A stretch of DNA of 7,927 nucleotides from contig CAZEPW010000093.1 of the NCBI GenBank assembly GCA_964514215.1, forward strand, positions 1-7,927, given 5' to 3'. The translations under genes and the position numbers were made by a program. Shown one piece after another: positions 1 through 6,904 of the stretch (its first letter is position 1; each line of letters starts with the position of its first letter). A model generated the notes under the pieces. That model searched no databases, was not told where the DNA came from, and saw nothing but the letters and a program-made list of their open reading frames with translations. This stretch comes from CAYQUC01 sp964514215. Its GTDB lineage: Bacteria > Pseudomonadota > Gammaproteobacteria > UBA6429 > Thiohalophilaceae.

Positions 1-20
1 ACGTTAATAAAATATTACTA

Positions 21-128
21 CCGTCATGCCGGTAATGTGTTGAGCCGGCATCTCGAGGTGTTCGTAATGAAATTATTATTTCAACCTTGGTGGCGGTGGA
101 CTCCCGTTAAAAGCATACGGGAGTGACC
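21..128. repeat. MITE-like palindromic repeat, copy 1
   Basis: This is the first of two near-identical non-coding units of about 100 bp. It opens with CCGTCATGCCGG and closes with CGGGAGTGACCG, so its ends are roughly inverted (CCGTCA against TGACCG; the second copy ends in TGACGG, which is exact). Inside are two hairpins: ATGCCGG pairs with CCGGCAT (around 25-53), and ACTCCCG pairs with CGGGAGT near the right end (around 101-124). Terminal inverted repeats, small size, no ORF and more than one copy suggest a MITE or a REP-like palindromic element. I could not find a convincing target-site duplication. It lies downstream of the minus-strand peptidase gene, where its hairpins could also help to end or stabilise that transcript. 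Confidence 0.7.
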
Positions 129-155
129 GTTTTAATTAAACTAATCTATTTTTAT

Positions 156-253
156 CCGTCATGCCGGTAATGTGTTGAGCCGGCATCTCGTGGTGTTTGT
201 AATGAAATTATTATTCCACATTGGTGGTGGTAGACAGCATACGGGAGTGACGG
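156..253. repeat. MITE-like palindromic repeat, copy 2
   Basis: This second copy of the element at 21-128 is in the same orientation. The first 35 bases are identical to copy 1, and the rest carries scattered substitutions. It is 10 bp shorter because the left arm of the second hairpin (TCCCGTTAAA in copy 1) is missing, so only the CGGGAGT arm remains. The ends CCGTCA and TGACGG are perfect inverted repeats. It ends 31 bases beyond the stop codon of the minus-strand peptidase gene. Confidence 0.7.
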
Positions 254-284
254 GTTTAATATTTTTTACCGTTAGGCCGATAAT

Positions 285-1184
285 TTACAAAGGTTGTAAT
301 GGATTACCAATAATTCGGTAATCTGAAAATGCGCGGTAAACCATTTTTTGTTCTGGCAAATTTTTTAAACGTTTTTCCATTTTTATAACAAGGGTCGCTA
401 AATCATTGGCGGCTTGGTTTTCAAATAGTTCGCCCATGTGATGTGCCAATCGCGTATTGGCATCAACCAACAATGGTTCAACAGCACCGAGATAGGCAGC
501 AACAACACCATCTAAAACCAAACGGCAGCCAAATGGAAACACACCATAGGTTCGTTTTAAAGTATCGCAGGCAAAACAAATAAATGTGCCACAGGGTTGT
601 CGATCGTGTAATTCAGTAAAATGATAACCACGAAGACCACGATAACCTGTTAACCCGCGAGGACGACCGTGTCCAACATACACCACAACCCGGGGCCCTT
701 GTGCCATGCGTTTAATTAAATCATCACGCGTCACATTATCAGCATACCAGCCTTCAACTTGGTTGGGATTACTACCCTGCATCCACTTCGCAATGCGTTT
801 CCCCAAACGCAAATACGAACGTTTCCACATCGCCAACACTGCCCATAGCTGTTCAGACGATTGATGCTTGGTTGCGATTAACCAAGGAATGAGATCATCC
901 GGTTGATTGGCAAACACCAGCCCGAGTGGAATGCCCGCAACAATCGGGCCGGGAGCAACGCTGCGTGGTGATCGGTTACGAGGTACAACAAGTAACACTG
1001 CATCGGCTGGATTTCGTAGTCGACCAACCAAGGACGAAACGTGATAAGGATCGTTACACTGTTTTGCTGTCGTTAACTTATTTTCTTCACGAACAAAGAA
1101 GCGGACGTTATATCCACAAGGATTAAGCCCGCTTCTTATTACCGGCCAGAACTCACGAGGAGCAATACAGACTAGCTCACGCAT
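285..1184 (-). CDS. Caspase-like (C25/CHAT-type, clan CD) cysteine peptidase
   Basis: The 299-aa product resembles the catalytic core of gingipain-type C25 and CHAT peptidases. Seen directly: a strand ending in VVVYVGHGRPRG (about 166-177) supplies the candidate catalytic His-172, and FICFACDT (201-208) supplies the candidate nucleophile Cys-206. A helix-strand segment follows with GVVAAYLGAVEPLLVDAN (226-243), and the protein ends in YRIIGNPLQPL, like the terminal 'lGDP' segment of C25-type domains. The order and spacing fit that fold. Residues 1-160 hold strands such as DAVLLVVPR and are less recognisable. There is no signal peptide or membrane segment, so the protein is predicted cytoplasmic. 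The start ATG follows the upstream stop codon by 12 bases with no clear Shine-Dalgarno sequence, which suggests translational coupling to the repeat protein. By inference it may process that partner. Family assignment is by motif only; the exact subfamily and activity are uncertain. Confidence 0.7.
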   Translation of the reverse strand: MRELVCIAPREFWPVIRSGLNPCGYNVRFFVREENKLTTAKQCNDPYHVSSLVGRLRNPADAVLLVVPRNRSPRSVAPGPIVAGIPLGLVFANQPDDLIPWLIATKHQSSEQLWAVLAMWKRSYLRLGKRIAKWMQGSNPNQVEGWYADNVTRDDLIKRMAQGPRVVVYVGHGRPRGLTGYRGLRGYHFTELHDRQPCGTFICFACDTLKRTYGVFPFGCRLVLDGVVAAYLGAVEPLLVDANTRLAHHMGELFENQAANDLATLVIKMEKRLKNLPEQKMVYRAFSDYRIIGNPLQPL

Positions 1185-1196
1185 GAGTTAAGACGT

Positions 1197-3887
1197 TTAA
1201 CGTCTTGCAGCTCGCGTCATTGGAACTCTAACAGCACGTATTATCGATGTGTTAATAATGGGGATACGGCTGTTAAAGCTGGGTAGCTTAGTTGACTTAG
1301 CGCGATAAACGGCACGAGCATAAGGTTGATATTTTTGATAATCGGCTTTTTTATTCCAACGATTATTCCAATAACGTTCCACTATGGTTGCTTGTTGCTC
1401 GCGATTAAATTTACTAAAGTCGCCATTATTAGTAACAAGATCGGCATCAGTGACGGTATAACCGGCTCCAAATAGTTGTGCGTGTAATGCTTCAACCATG
1501 TAAACCGGGCCAGCCGTCACGGCTTGCCAGACATGGGTTAACTCATGAATTAAGGTTTTTAATGGCACAGTCGATTTAGACGAAAAGTTGATGACATACA
1601 TCGTGGTAAAAGTTCGTTGCTTGTTGAGGTAATTAATCGCATCCGATGGTAACGATGCGGTAGTGATTTTGACCCGATCCAAATCAATCGACCAACCAAA
1701 CACCCGTCGAGCTTCGATTCTTTCTTTCGCATTCAAACCGCGATAACCACCCCACAATTCGAGGAATGCTGAAAATGCTAATGCGATTATCGACAAGCCA
1801 CCTTTAACAGCTGCTTTGAGAATATCCAACGTTGCTTTGCCCAACGCTTTTAAACCTTCAAAGAAGCCTTTTCTAAAACCACTGGCAACATCGAGGCATA
1901 TCGCTTTCACGGCTTTTGCTAATTGCACTCCCACCGCAAGTAAACCTTCGAGCACAGTACGAACCGTTGCTAAAGCACGCCCTGCTGCTGCAACTAATAT
2001 TTTGCCAAGCTGGCGCGTTGCTTGATAAATACCCATTACCAATTTCTTTAATGCTTGCGCAGTCATCTTAAATGCTTCACTCATGATTTGCGCGACCTTG
2101 CGACCAGCATCAATAAAACCTTGAACGGCAGCTTTGATCAATGCCGCCGTTTTATTAATAACAGTCGAGGCAATAAAACGTAATGCCTTACCCAATTGCG
2201 CCAAGGCACACGCCATTTTACGAACCAAGCGCACTCCGGCTTGCACCGCAGCGGCCATAATTGCAAATAAGGTTTTACCGGCTTTTAATAATGCATCAAC
2301 GACTAAACGGATGACCGATGCAGTTTTTGAAGCAATCGCTTGTAATACCTGTAATACCGATTTTCCTAAGCTTAATAGTGCCCTAACAACAGTGCGTAAT
2401 CCGGATGCAGCCAGTTTAATCGCATCATTCATAATATCCAACACGCGTTTTCCTGCTTGCAAAAGCGCACTAACAACATTGCGCACCACACTTAATGACT
2501 TTGCTGCCACTGCCTTTAAAATTTCAAATACTTTTTTACCCAATACAATTAACGATTTAACAATTCGACGTACAGCTCTAATCGCCAATTTGATCGCATC
2601 AGCCATAATATGAACGACTCTTTTACCGGCTCGTAAAATAGCGTCAACCACATTACGCACAACACTAAATGCTTTAGTTGCTACTGATTTAAGAATATCA
2701 AACACTCGTTTACCTAAACTTATCAGCGCTTTCACCGTATTACGAATCATACTAAGACCGGCTTTAAGCGCATCGCGCATCACCTGAGCAATATTTCTTC
2801 CTGCTCTTAAAATCGCATTCACCACGTTTTTAATAGCAGAAAATGCCATATTTTTTACCGCTCTTAAAATGGATAAAATACTTTTATTCAATTGAATAAG
2901 CGCTTTCACGGTTTTATTAATAACGGCTAAACTAACACGCACCGCTTCCGAAACGACATGTGCAATCGATTTTCCAGCAGCTAACACAACTCTAACAATA
3001 TCTTTAATCACATTGCTGGCTTTACTGGCCACCCAACGTAAAATTTCTCTAACACGCCGACCTGCTGCAATCACGGCTCGAGCGTATTTTTTTAGCAGCG
3101 AGATACTTTTATTAATAGCCGCTGATAAAATACTGGCAACCGACTTACCTGCCTCGATTAACGAGCCGACCAAATCTGCTAATTTACTGGCAGTCCAGTT
3201 AACCGTATCCTTAATAACACTCGCTAACGATTTTCCTGCTGAAACAACGGCATCAACTACCGTGGTAACAGTATCACTAATAACATCTGCAGCGTCTTCA
3301 AAAAAACCACCCACTGCATCAATAAAACCACCATCAGTACCTTCGAGCTTGGGTTTATTTTTTCGAATAGTCGCACCAGCAATTTGTAAATATTGGGCGA
3401 CATCTTTTAAACTGCCACCCGAACTGAAATAATCTTTCATATAACGTCGTGCTTGAGTTTTATTGAGCTCACCAATACCATGCACCAAAACCATACTCGC
3501 ACCCGATTTAACAAATGATTTGCTCATCATACGCCGTTGTTTCATACCGGCCTTATTAGCCCATAAAATCATTTCGCGGACTTTACTGCGACTTTCAACA
3601 TTATTTTTTGAGCTTTTAATTAATGCGGATGAAAATTTTTCAGCTTTCGTGGAAGACATTTTATAAAGCGCACCAATAGTAGGTGCAACCTGACCAAACT
3701 TAAATTTAAGTTGTCTTATGCTCTTTGTGGTTTCAATTTGATTTTTAAAATTAATTTTCCCTGCCATTACTGTTGCATTAGCTGATGTTAGCTTAACAGC
3801 AGTAAGTTTTTTGGCGGCTTTTCTTCGAGATACAACAGCTCGGGTATTCGAACGACTAGCAACTCGTTTTTTTTTGACAACTGGCAT
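1197..3887 (-). CDS. Basic 29-residue helical-repeat protein with C-terminal HELTHVWQ putative zinc-peptidase domain
   Basis: The product is 896 aa. The start chosen is the ATG at 3887 because AGAGGAG lies 8 bases upstream; an in-frame ATG at 3944 would add 19 residues but has no ribosome site. Regions: a Lys/Arg-rich tail (1-35); a basic, mainly helical N-terminal region to about 185; a Gly/Asp-rich turn with GGFFEDAADVI; then about seventeen repeats (210-706) centred on A/L-G-K/R, alternating two kinds; then a C-terminal domain with IHELTHVWQ (His-781, Glu-782, His-785). A later EQQATIVERYW segment contains Glu-830, a possible third zinc ligand. The HELTHVWQ/EQQA combination recalls a domain of unknown function related in pattern to DUF4157, which is often attached to toxins and injection-system cargo. 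There is no signal peptide. The repeats are cationic and amphipathic, so membrane or nucleic-acid contact is possible. The specific function is unknown. It is the first gene of a pair with the caspase-like peptidase. Confidence 0.75.
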   Translation of the reverse strand: MPVVKKKRVASRSNTRAVVSRRKAAKKLTAVKLTSANATVMAGKINFKNQIETTKSIRQLKFKFGQVAPTIGALYKMSSTKAEKFSSALIKSSKNNVESRSKVREMILWANKAGMKQRRMMSKSFVKSGASMVLVHGIGELNKTQARRYMKDYFSSGGSLKDVAQYLQIAGATIRKNKPKLEGTDGGFIDAVGGFFEDAADVISDTVTTVVDAVVSAGKSLASVIKDTVNWTASKLADLVGSLIEAGKSVASILSAAINKSISLLKKYARAVIAAGRRVREILRWVASKASNVIKDIVRVVLAAGKSIAHVVSEAVRVSLAVINKTVKALIQLNKSILSILRAVKNMAFSAIKNVVNAILRAGRNIAQVMRDALKAGLSMIRNTVKALISLGKRVFDILKSVATKAFSVVRNVVDAILRAGKRVVHIMADAIKLAIRAVRRIVKSLIVLGKKVFEILKAVAAKSLSVVRNVVSALLQAGKRVLDIMNDAIKLAASGLRTVVRALLSLGKSVLQVLQAIASKTASVIRLVVDALLKAGKTLFAIMAAAVQAGVRLVRKMACALAQLGKALRFIASTVINKTAALIKAAVQGFIDAGRKVAQIMSEAFKMTAQALKKLVMGIYQATRQLGKILVAAAGRALATVRTVLEGLLAVGVQLAKAVKAICLDVASGFRKGFFEGLKALGKATLDILKAAVKGGLSIIALAFSAFLELWGGYRGLNAKERIEARRVFGWSIDLDRVKITTASLPSDAINYLNKQRTFTTMYVINFSSKSTVPLKTLIHELTHVWQAVTAGPVYMVEALHAQLFGAGYTVTDADLVTNNGDFSKFNREQQATIVERYWNNRWNKKADYQKYQPYARAVYRAKSTKLPSFNSRIPIINTSIIRAVRVPMTRAARR
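1770..3260 (-). repeat. Coding repeat array: about 17 units of 87 bp (29 aa), paired into 174-bp units
   Basis: The marker glycine of the A/L-G-K/R motif falls at residues 218, 247, 276, 305, 334 (Asn), 363, 392, 421, 450, 479, 508, 537, 566, 595, 624 (Thr) and 653. Every step is exactly 29 residues, and one more follows at 683 (+30). From about residue 363 to 595 two versions alternate: AGK-type units continuing IMxDAIKLA, and LGK-type units continuing ILKxVAxKA. The true duplicated unit there is therefore 58 aa. DNA at 2474 and 2648 can be aligned at exactly 174 bp distance with clear but diverged similarity. Confidence 0.9.
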
Positions 3888-3895
3888 AAAAACAA

Positions 3896-3902
3896 CTCCT
3901 CT
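3896..3902 (-). promoter_or_regulatory. Strong Shine-Dalgarno site of the repeat-protein gene
   Basis: The minus strand reads AGAGGAG, then 8 bases, then ATG at 3887. This decides the start of the repeat protein at MPVVKKKR. None of the other complete genes in the window has such a clear site. Confidence 0.8.
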
Positions 3903-3904
3903 AT

Positions 3905-3949
3905 CTAAGTGTAATTTGTACAACTTTGAAAACAAATTTTTCAACTTAG
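3905..3949 (-). promoter_or_regulatory. Inverted repeats in the predicted leader of the repeat-protein gene
   Basis: Two overlapping dyads are visible. CTAAGT (3905-3910) pairs with ACTTAG (3944-3949). Inside it, TTGAAAA (3926-3932) pairs with TTTTCAA (3938-3944) across a 5-base loop. A TTGTACAA palindrome lies at 3916-3923. If transcription starts near 3947 these could fold in the leader just before the ribosome site; otherwise they could be operator half-sites. The sequence is AT-rich, so chance pairing is a real alternative. Confidence 0.35.
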
Positions 3950-3953
3950 GTCA

Positions 3954-3981
3954 AGTATAGTTCCATGCAAATTTTAGTAAA
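3954..3981 (-). promoter_or_regulatory. Candidate sigma-70 promoter of the repeat protein/peptidase pair
   Basis: On the minus strand, TTTACT (3976-3981) and TATACT (3954-3959) are separated by 16 bases. The -10 box matches 5 of 6 consensus bases and the -35 box 4 of 6. The predicted start near 3947 leaves a leader of about 60 bases before the ATG at 3887. An alternative -35-like TTGACC lies just downstream, so the exact start is uncertain. Confidence 0.45.
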
Positions 3982-3999
3982 TGTGGATATCTACATTTA
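3978..3999. promoter_or_regulatory. Near-perfect 22-bp palindrome, candidate operator
   Basis: The half-sites TAAATGT and ACATTTA flank a GATATC centre. Ten of eleven base pairs are symmetrical, with one G/T exception (3985 against 3992). It overlaps the candidate -35 box of the minus-strand promoter, the usual place for a repressor site bound by a dimer. No DNA-binding regulator is encoded in the window, so the binding protein is unknown. Confidence 0.5.
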
Positions 4000-4376
4000 A
4001 AACGTAGAGTTCATCACAAAATAAAAATTTATAATCTTATGAATGCACATTTTTAAAAAAAATTTAATTGTATTTTGTAAAACTACAAAACAAAAAAATC
4101 GCAACCATAATAAAATAATCATTTTAGATAACAGGGAAATAATAAATATCGAATTTAAAAAATTCAGACTAAAAAAATTTTAATCGATAAAACTTAAATT
4201 TAAAAAATAGGCAATCGACTAACAGCCGTTATAGCGATTAAATCAAACCCCGGTTTAACTGTCATTCCACTAATATTTTGGCAATGCGTATAACAAGCGC
4301 AGTACTACAACAGCCCAGCAAAAACCAAATATCAACCTTAATAGCACCCAATAAGCAGAAAGCACCGGGATGTACT
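4000..4376. other. AT-rich divergent intergenic region
   Basis: There is no convincing gene between the two divergent transcription units. Positions 4000-4210 are extremely A+T-rich, with many A-tracts and a short dyad TTTTGTA/TACAAAA at 4073-4090; such DNA is often curved or bound by nucleoid proteins. From about 4210 the composition becomes more balanced but has no ORF, tRNA or terminator that I can support. A short AAAC/GTTT dyad near 4247-4258 has no T-run on either strand. Confidence 0.6.
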
Positions 4377-4404
4377 TTGCAAGTGGGCCAGAACAAGCGA
4401 TAAT
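4377..4404 (+). promoter_or_regulatory. Candidate sigma-70 promoter of argS
   Basis: TTGCAA (4377-4382) and GATAAT (4399-4404) are separated by 16 bases, and the predicted start near 4411 lies about 48 bases before the argS ATG. The -10 box matches 5 of 6 consensus bases and the -35 box 4 of 6. The sequence CTTTGCAA occurs twice here (4375-4382 and 4408-4415), 33 bases apart. Confidence 0.35.
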
Positions 4405-4458
4405 AGCCTTTGCAAAATTATTAGAACCACTAACCCATTGACTACATAAGCATTTAAA

Positions 4459-6249
4459 ATGAAAGACGCATTAACAACCCTGCTAAATACTGCAGCAAGC
4501 ACCCTAATCAACAATGGCGATGTGCCGCAAGACACTGCAATCCACATCCAGCTGGATCAAGCCAAGGGTAAAGCCGATGATCGCGCTCATGGTGATTTTG
4601 CGAGTAACTTGGCTTTAACCTTGGCCAAAGCCGCCAAATGCAAACCACGTGATTTAGCTGAAAAAATTGTGGCAGCCTTACCCGCCTCCGATATCGTCAA
4701 CAAGGTTGAAATTGCCGGGCCGGGTTTTATTAATTTTTATCTGAATAACACTGCATTTCATCATGTATTACCCGATATTATTGCTCAGGCCGATAAATTT
4801 GGTTGTTCAAATGTAGCTGCAGGTAAAAAAGTACAGGTTGAGTTTGTCTCGGCCAATCCAACCGGCCCACTACACGTCGGCCATGGCCGGGGTGCCGCTT
4901 TTGGTGCAGTGGTTGGAAATTTATTAGCGGCTATTGGTTATCAGGTGCACCGAGAATATTACGTTAATGATGCTGGACGACAAATGGATATCTTAGCTGC
5001 CAGTGTTTATCTGCGTTATTTAGACTTATGTGGCGAAACCGTGACATTTCCTACCAATGCCTACAAAGGCGACTATGTGTGGGACATTGCAGCAACCCTG
5101 CACCGAGAAAATAACAACAAATTTCATCAACCAATCAGCAGCTTAATGGATGCTGTACCGCAAGATTTGACCGATGAAAACCCCGATGGCGATAAAGAAA
5201 AACACATCGATGGAATTATCCATAATGCCAAGACATTGTTGGCAGAGCATTATCAAACCGTTTTTGATGTCGCTCTAAATCACTTGCTCGATGATATTAA
5301 AAGCGACTTGGAAGCATTTGGCGTGCATTATGATGAATGGTTTTCTGAACGCAGCTTGATGACCTCGGGTGCTGTTGATGATGCGATAAACCAATTACGC
5401 GAAAAAGATTTTATCTATGAAGATGAAGGCAAAGTTTGGTTTCGTTCAACCGCATTTGATGATGAAAAAGATCGGGTATTAGTGCGCGCTAATGGTTTAA
5501 AAACCTATATCGCATCCGACATTGCCTACCATAAAAATAAACTGGATCGCGGTTATGATGAAATTATTGATATCTGGGGTTCAGATCATCATGGTTACGT
5601 TGCTCGAGTTAAAGCCGCGATGGATGCCTTATCAGGACAAGCCGATTTGTTAGAAGTTTTGTTGGTGCAATTTGTTAATTTATTCGAAGGTGGTGTCAAA
5701 AAAGCCATGTCGACTCGTTCGGGTGAATTTATCACCTTACGCCAACTACGACGCGAGGTTGGTAATGATGCAACACGCTTTTTTTATGTCATGCGTAAAA
5801 ACGAACAACATTTAGATTTTGACATGGATTTGGCGCGCAAACAATCCAGCGAAAACCCATTGTATTACATTCAATATGCGCATGCTCGAATTTGCAGTGT
5901 GATACGCAAAGCAGCAGAATCGGATATGGCCTATGATCAGACATTGGCTTTAGACAATTTAACGCTACTCACCGAACAAAGTGAAGTTGCCTTGATGAAC
6001 ACCTTACAACAATATCCGGCATTAATTCATAAAGCCGCTATCGAACATGAAGCGTATATTTTGTGTAACTATCTACGTGAACTCGCAACCGTATTGCATA
6101 GCTATTACGATGCCGATGATAAACGCATTCGAATTTTAATCGATGATGCAAAACTTCGAAATGCACGTTTATTATTATTACACGCGACAAAACAAGTAAT
6201 ACATAATGGTCTAAACTTAATAGGTGTAACTGCACCAGAAACGATGTAA
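4459..6249 (+). CDS. argS: Arginyl-tRNA synthetase
   Basis: The 596-aa class I aminoacyl-tRNA synthetase charges tRNA-Arg with arginine in the cytoplasm, using ATP. The length is close to the usual 560-590 residues. Seen: the N-terminal additional domain with AHGDFASNLAL (43-53); the HIGH-type motif in NPTGPLHVGHG (His-139, His-142); YYVNDAGRQ (167-175); SDIAYHKNKLDRGYD and WGSDHHGY (353-380); the KMSKS-equivalent KKAMSTRSG (414-422); and the helical anticodon-binding domain ending in GLNLIGVTAPETM. The start agrees with family N-termini, although no clear Shine-Dalgarno sequence precedes it. A SPOR-domain gene follows after 40 bases, the order known from Pseudomonas-type genomes. All key motifs are intact, so this is an ordinary functional copy. 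Confidence 0.98.
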   Translation: MKDALTTLLNTAASTLINNGDVPQDTAIHIQLDQAKGKADDRAHGDFASNLALTLAKAAKCKPRDLAEKIVAALPASDIVNKVEIAGPGFINFYLNNTAFHHVLPDIIAQADKFGCSNVAAGKKVQVEFVSANPTGPLHVGHGRGAAFGAVVGNLLAAIGYQVHREYYVNDAGRQMDILAASVYLRYLDLCGETVTFPTNAYKGDYVWDIAATLHRENNNKFHQPISSLMDAVPQDLTDENPDGDKEKHIDGIIHNAKTLLAEHYQTVFDVALNHLLDDIKSDLEAFGVHYDEWFSERSLMTSGAVDDAINQLREKDFIYEDEGKVWFRSTAFDDEKDRVLVRANGLKTYIASDIAYHKNKLDRGYDEIIDIWGSDHHGYVARVKAAMDALSGQADLLEVLLVQFVNLFEGGVKKAMSTRSGEFITLRQLRREVGNDATRFFYVMRKNEQHLDFDMDLARKQSSENPLYYIQYAHARICSVIRKAAESDMAYDQTLALDNLTLLTEQSEVALMNTLQQYPALIHKAAIEHEAYILCNYLRELATVLHSYYDADDKRIRILIDDAKLRNARLLLLHATKQVIHNGLNLIGVTAPETM

Positions 6250-6289
6250 CGCTAATTACCTTAACCAATTAACTTATCAAGATATATTA

Positions 6290-6889
6290 ATGACCAAAGA
6301 CTACGCTAAAAAAACCCGCAGTGACAGAGAAAAACATAGCCTACCGGGTTGGGCATGGATGCTCGGCGGTTTAACCGTGGGTTTATTCGTCGCATTGTTA
6401 GTCTATATTAACGAGCGCCGGCCAGAAACAGCCAATACACCACCACTCAATAAAGTCGTTAAAAACTTTGCCAACGACGTGGTTGATGCCAATATCAAGT
6501 ATATAAAAAACAATAATATTAAACCAATACACAAAACCGATAACCCGACAATTGGATTTGATTTTTATAAAATATTGCCGGAAATTGAAGTTCCTATACC
6601 CGATTTAGAACAATTAAAAAAACAAGAACAACAAAGAAAAAACAACCCCAAATTTAAATATGTCTTACAAGCAGGATCGTTCCGTCAATATGCAGAAGCC
6701 GATAAGCTTAAAGCCAGCTTGGCATTGTTTGGCGTTAATGCTGAAATACAAAGTGTTACTATTAATAAGACCAATACTTGGCACCGTGTCCGCATTGGCC
6801 CCTTTACCAGCGCTCGTAAGATGGATAAAATTCGCCATCGACTACAGAAAAAACGTATTCGAACAATGGTGTTAAAATTAAAAACCTAA
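6290..6889 (+). CDS. SPOR-domain inner-membrane protein
   Basis: This 199-aa bitopic membrane protein has a short basic cytoplasmic N-terminus (1-19), one membrane segment (about 20-40: WAWMLGGLTVGLFVALLVYI), a periplasmic linker and a C-terminal SPOR domain (about 123-198: YVLQAGSFRQYAEADKLKASL to TWHRVRIGPF and beyond). SPOR domains bind peptidoglycan stripped of stem peptides at the division septum, as in FtsN, so a role in division or wall metabolism is expected. The FDFYKILPEIEVPIP segment (90-104) before the linker is typical of SPOR proteins encoded next to argS in gammaproteobacteria. The linker KKQEQQRKNNPK is charged and probably flexible. The gene sits 40 bases after argS and 15 before the metallopeptidase gene, so cotranscription is likely. 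No strong Shine-Dalgarno sequence is visible. Confidence 0.92.
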   Translation: MTKDYAKKTRSDREKHSLPGWAWMLGGLTVGLFVALLVYINERRPETANTPPLNKVVKNFANDVVDANIKYIKNNNIKPIHKTDNPTIGFDFYKILPEIEVPIPDLEQLKKQEQQRKNNPKFKYVLQAGSFRQYAEADKLKASLALFGVNAEIQSVTINKTNTWHRVRIGPFTSARKMDKIRHRLQKKRIRTMVLKLKT

Positions 6890-6904
6890 ATTTAGTTTGT
6901 TGTT

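Noticed and set aside
21..287. A CRISPR array, because similar units recur near 21, 156 and 269
   Set aside because: The repeated unit is about 100 bp with internal hairpins, the third occurrence is degenerate, and there are no regular spacers or cas genes.
926..1126. A 66-codon plus-strand frame inside the caspase-like peptidase gene
   Set aside because: It is antisense to a gene with conserved motifs, and no promoter or ribosome site supports it.
1816..3666. Several plus-strand open frames of 67-159 codons opposite the repeat-protein gene
   Set aside because: They mirror the repeat array in an antisense frame, have low-complexity Ala/Thr/Asn/Leu composition, and would require overlapping coding; the minus-strand protein has recognisable motifs and a good ribosome site.
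285..3887. A complete extracellular contractile injection system or type VI locus
   Set aside because: The HELTHVWQ domain recalls proteins linked to such systems, but no sheath, tube, baseplate or ATPase gene is present in the window.
3888..3944. A 19-residue N-terminal extension of the repeat protein from an ATG at 3944
   Set aside because: No ribosome site precedes that ATG, it would lie almost at the predicted transcription start, and the ATG at 3887 has AGAGGAG at ideal spacing.
4261..4458. A T-box or other riboswitch leader before argS
   Set aside because: There is no T-box consensus, no terminator/antiterminator pair and no specifier stem; such control is also not expected for argS in gammaproteobacteria.
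4338..4547. A 69-codon hydrophobic minus-strand frame overlapping the argS start
   Set aside because: It overlaps the certain N-terminus of ArgS, has no ribosome site that I can see, and its hydrophobic character is a by-product of the antisense frame.
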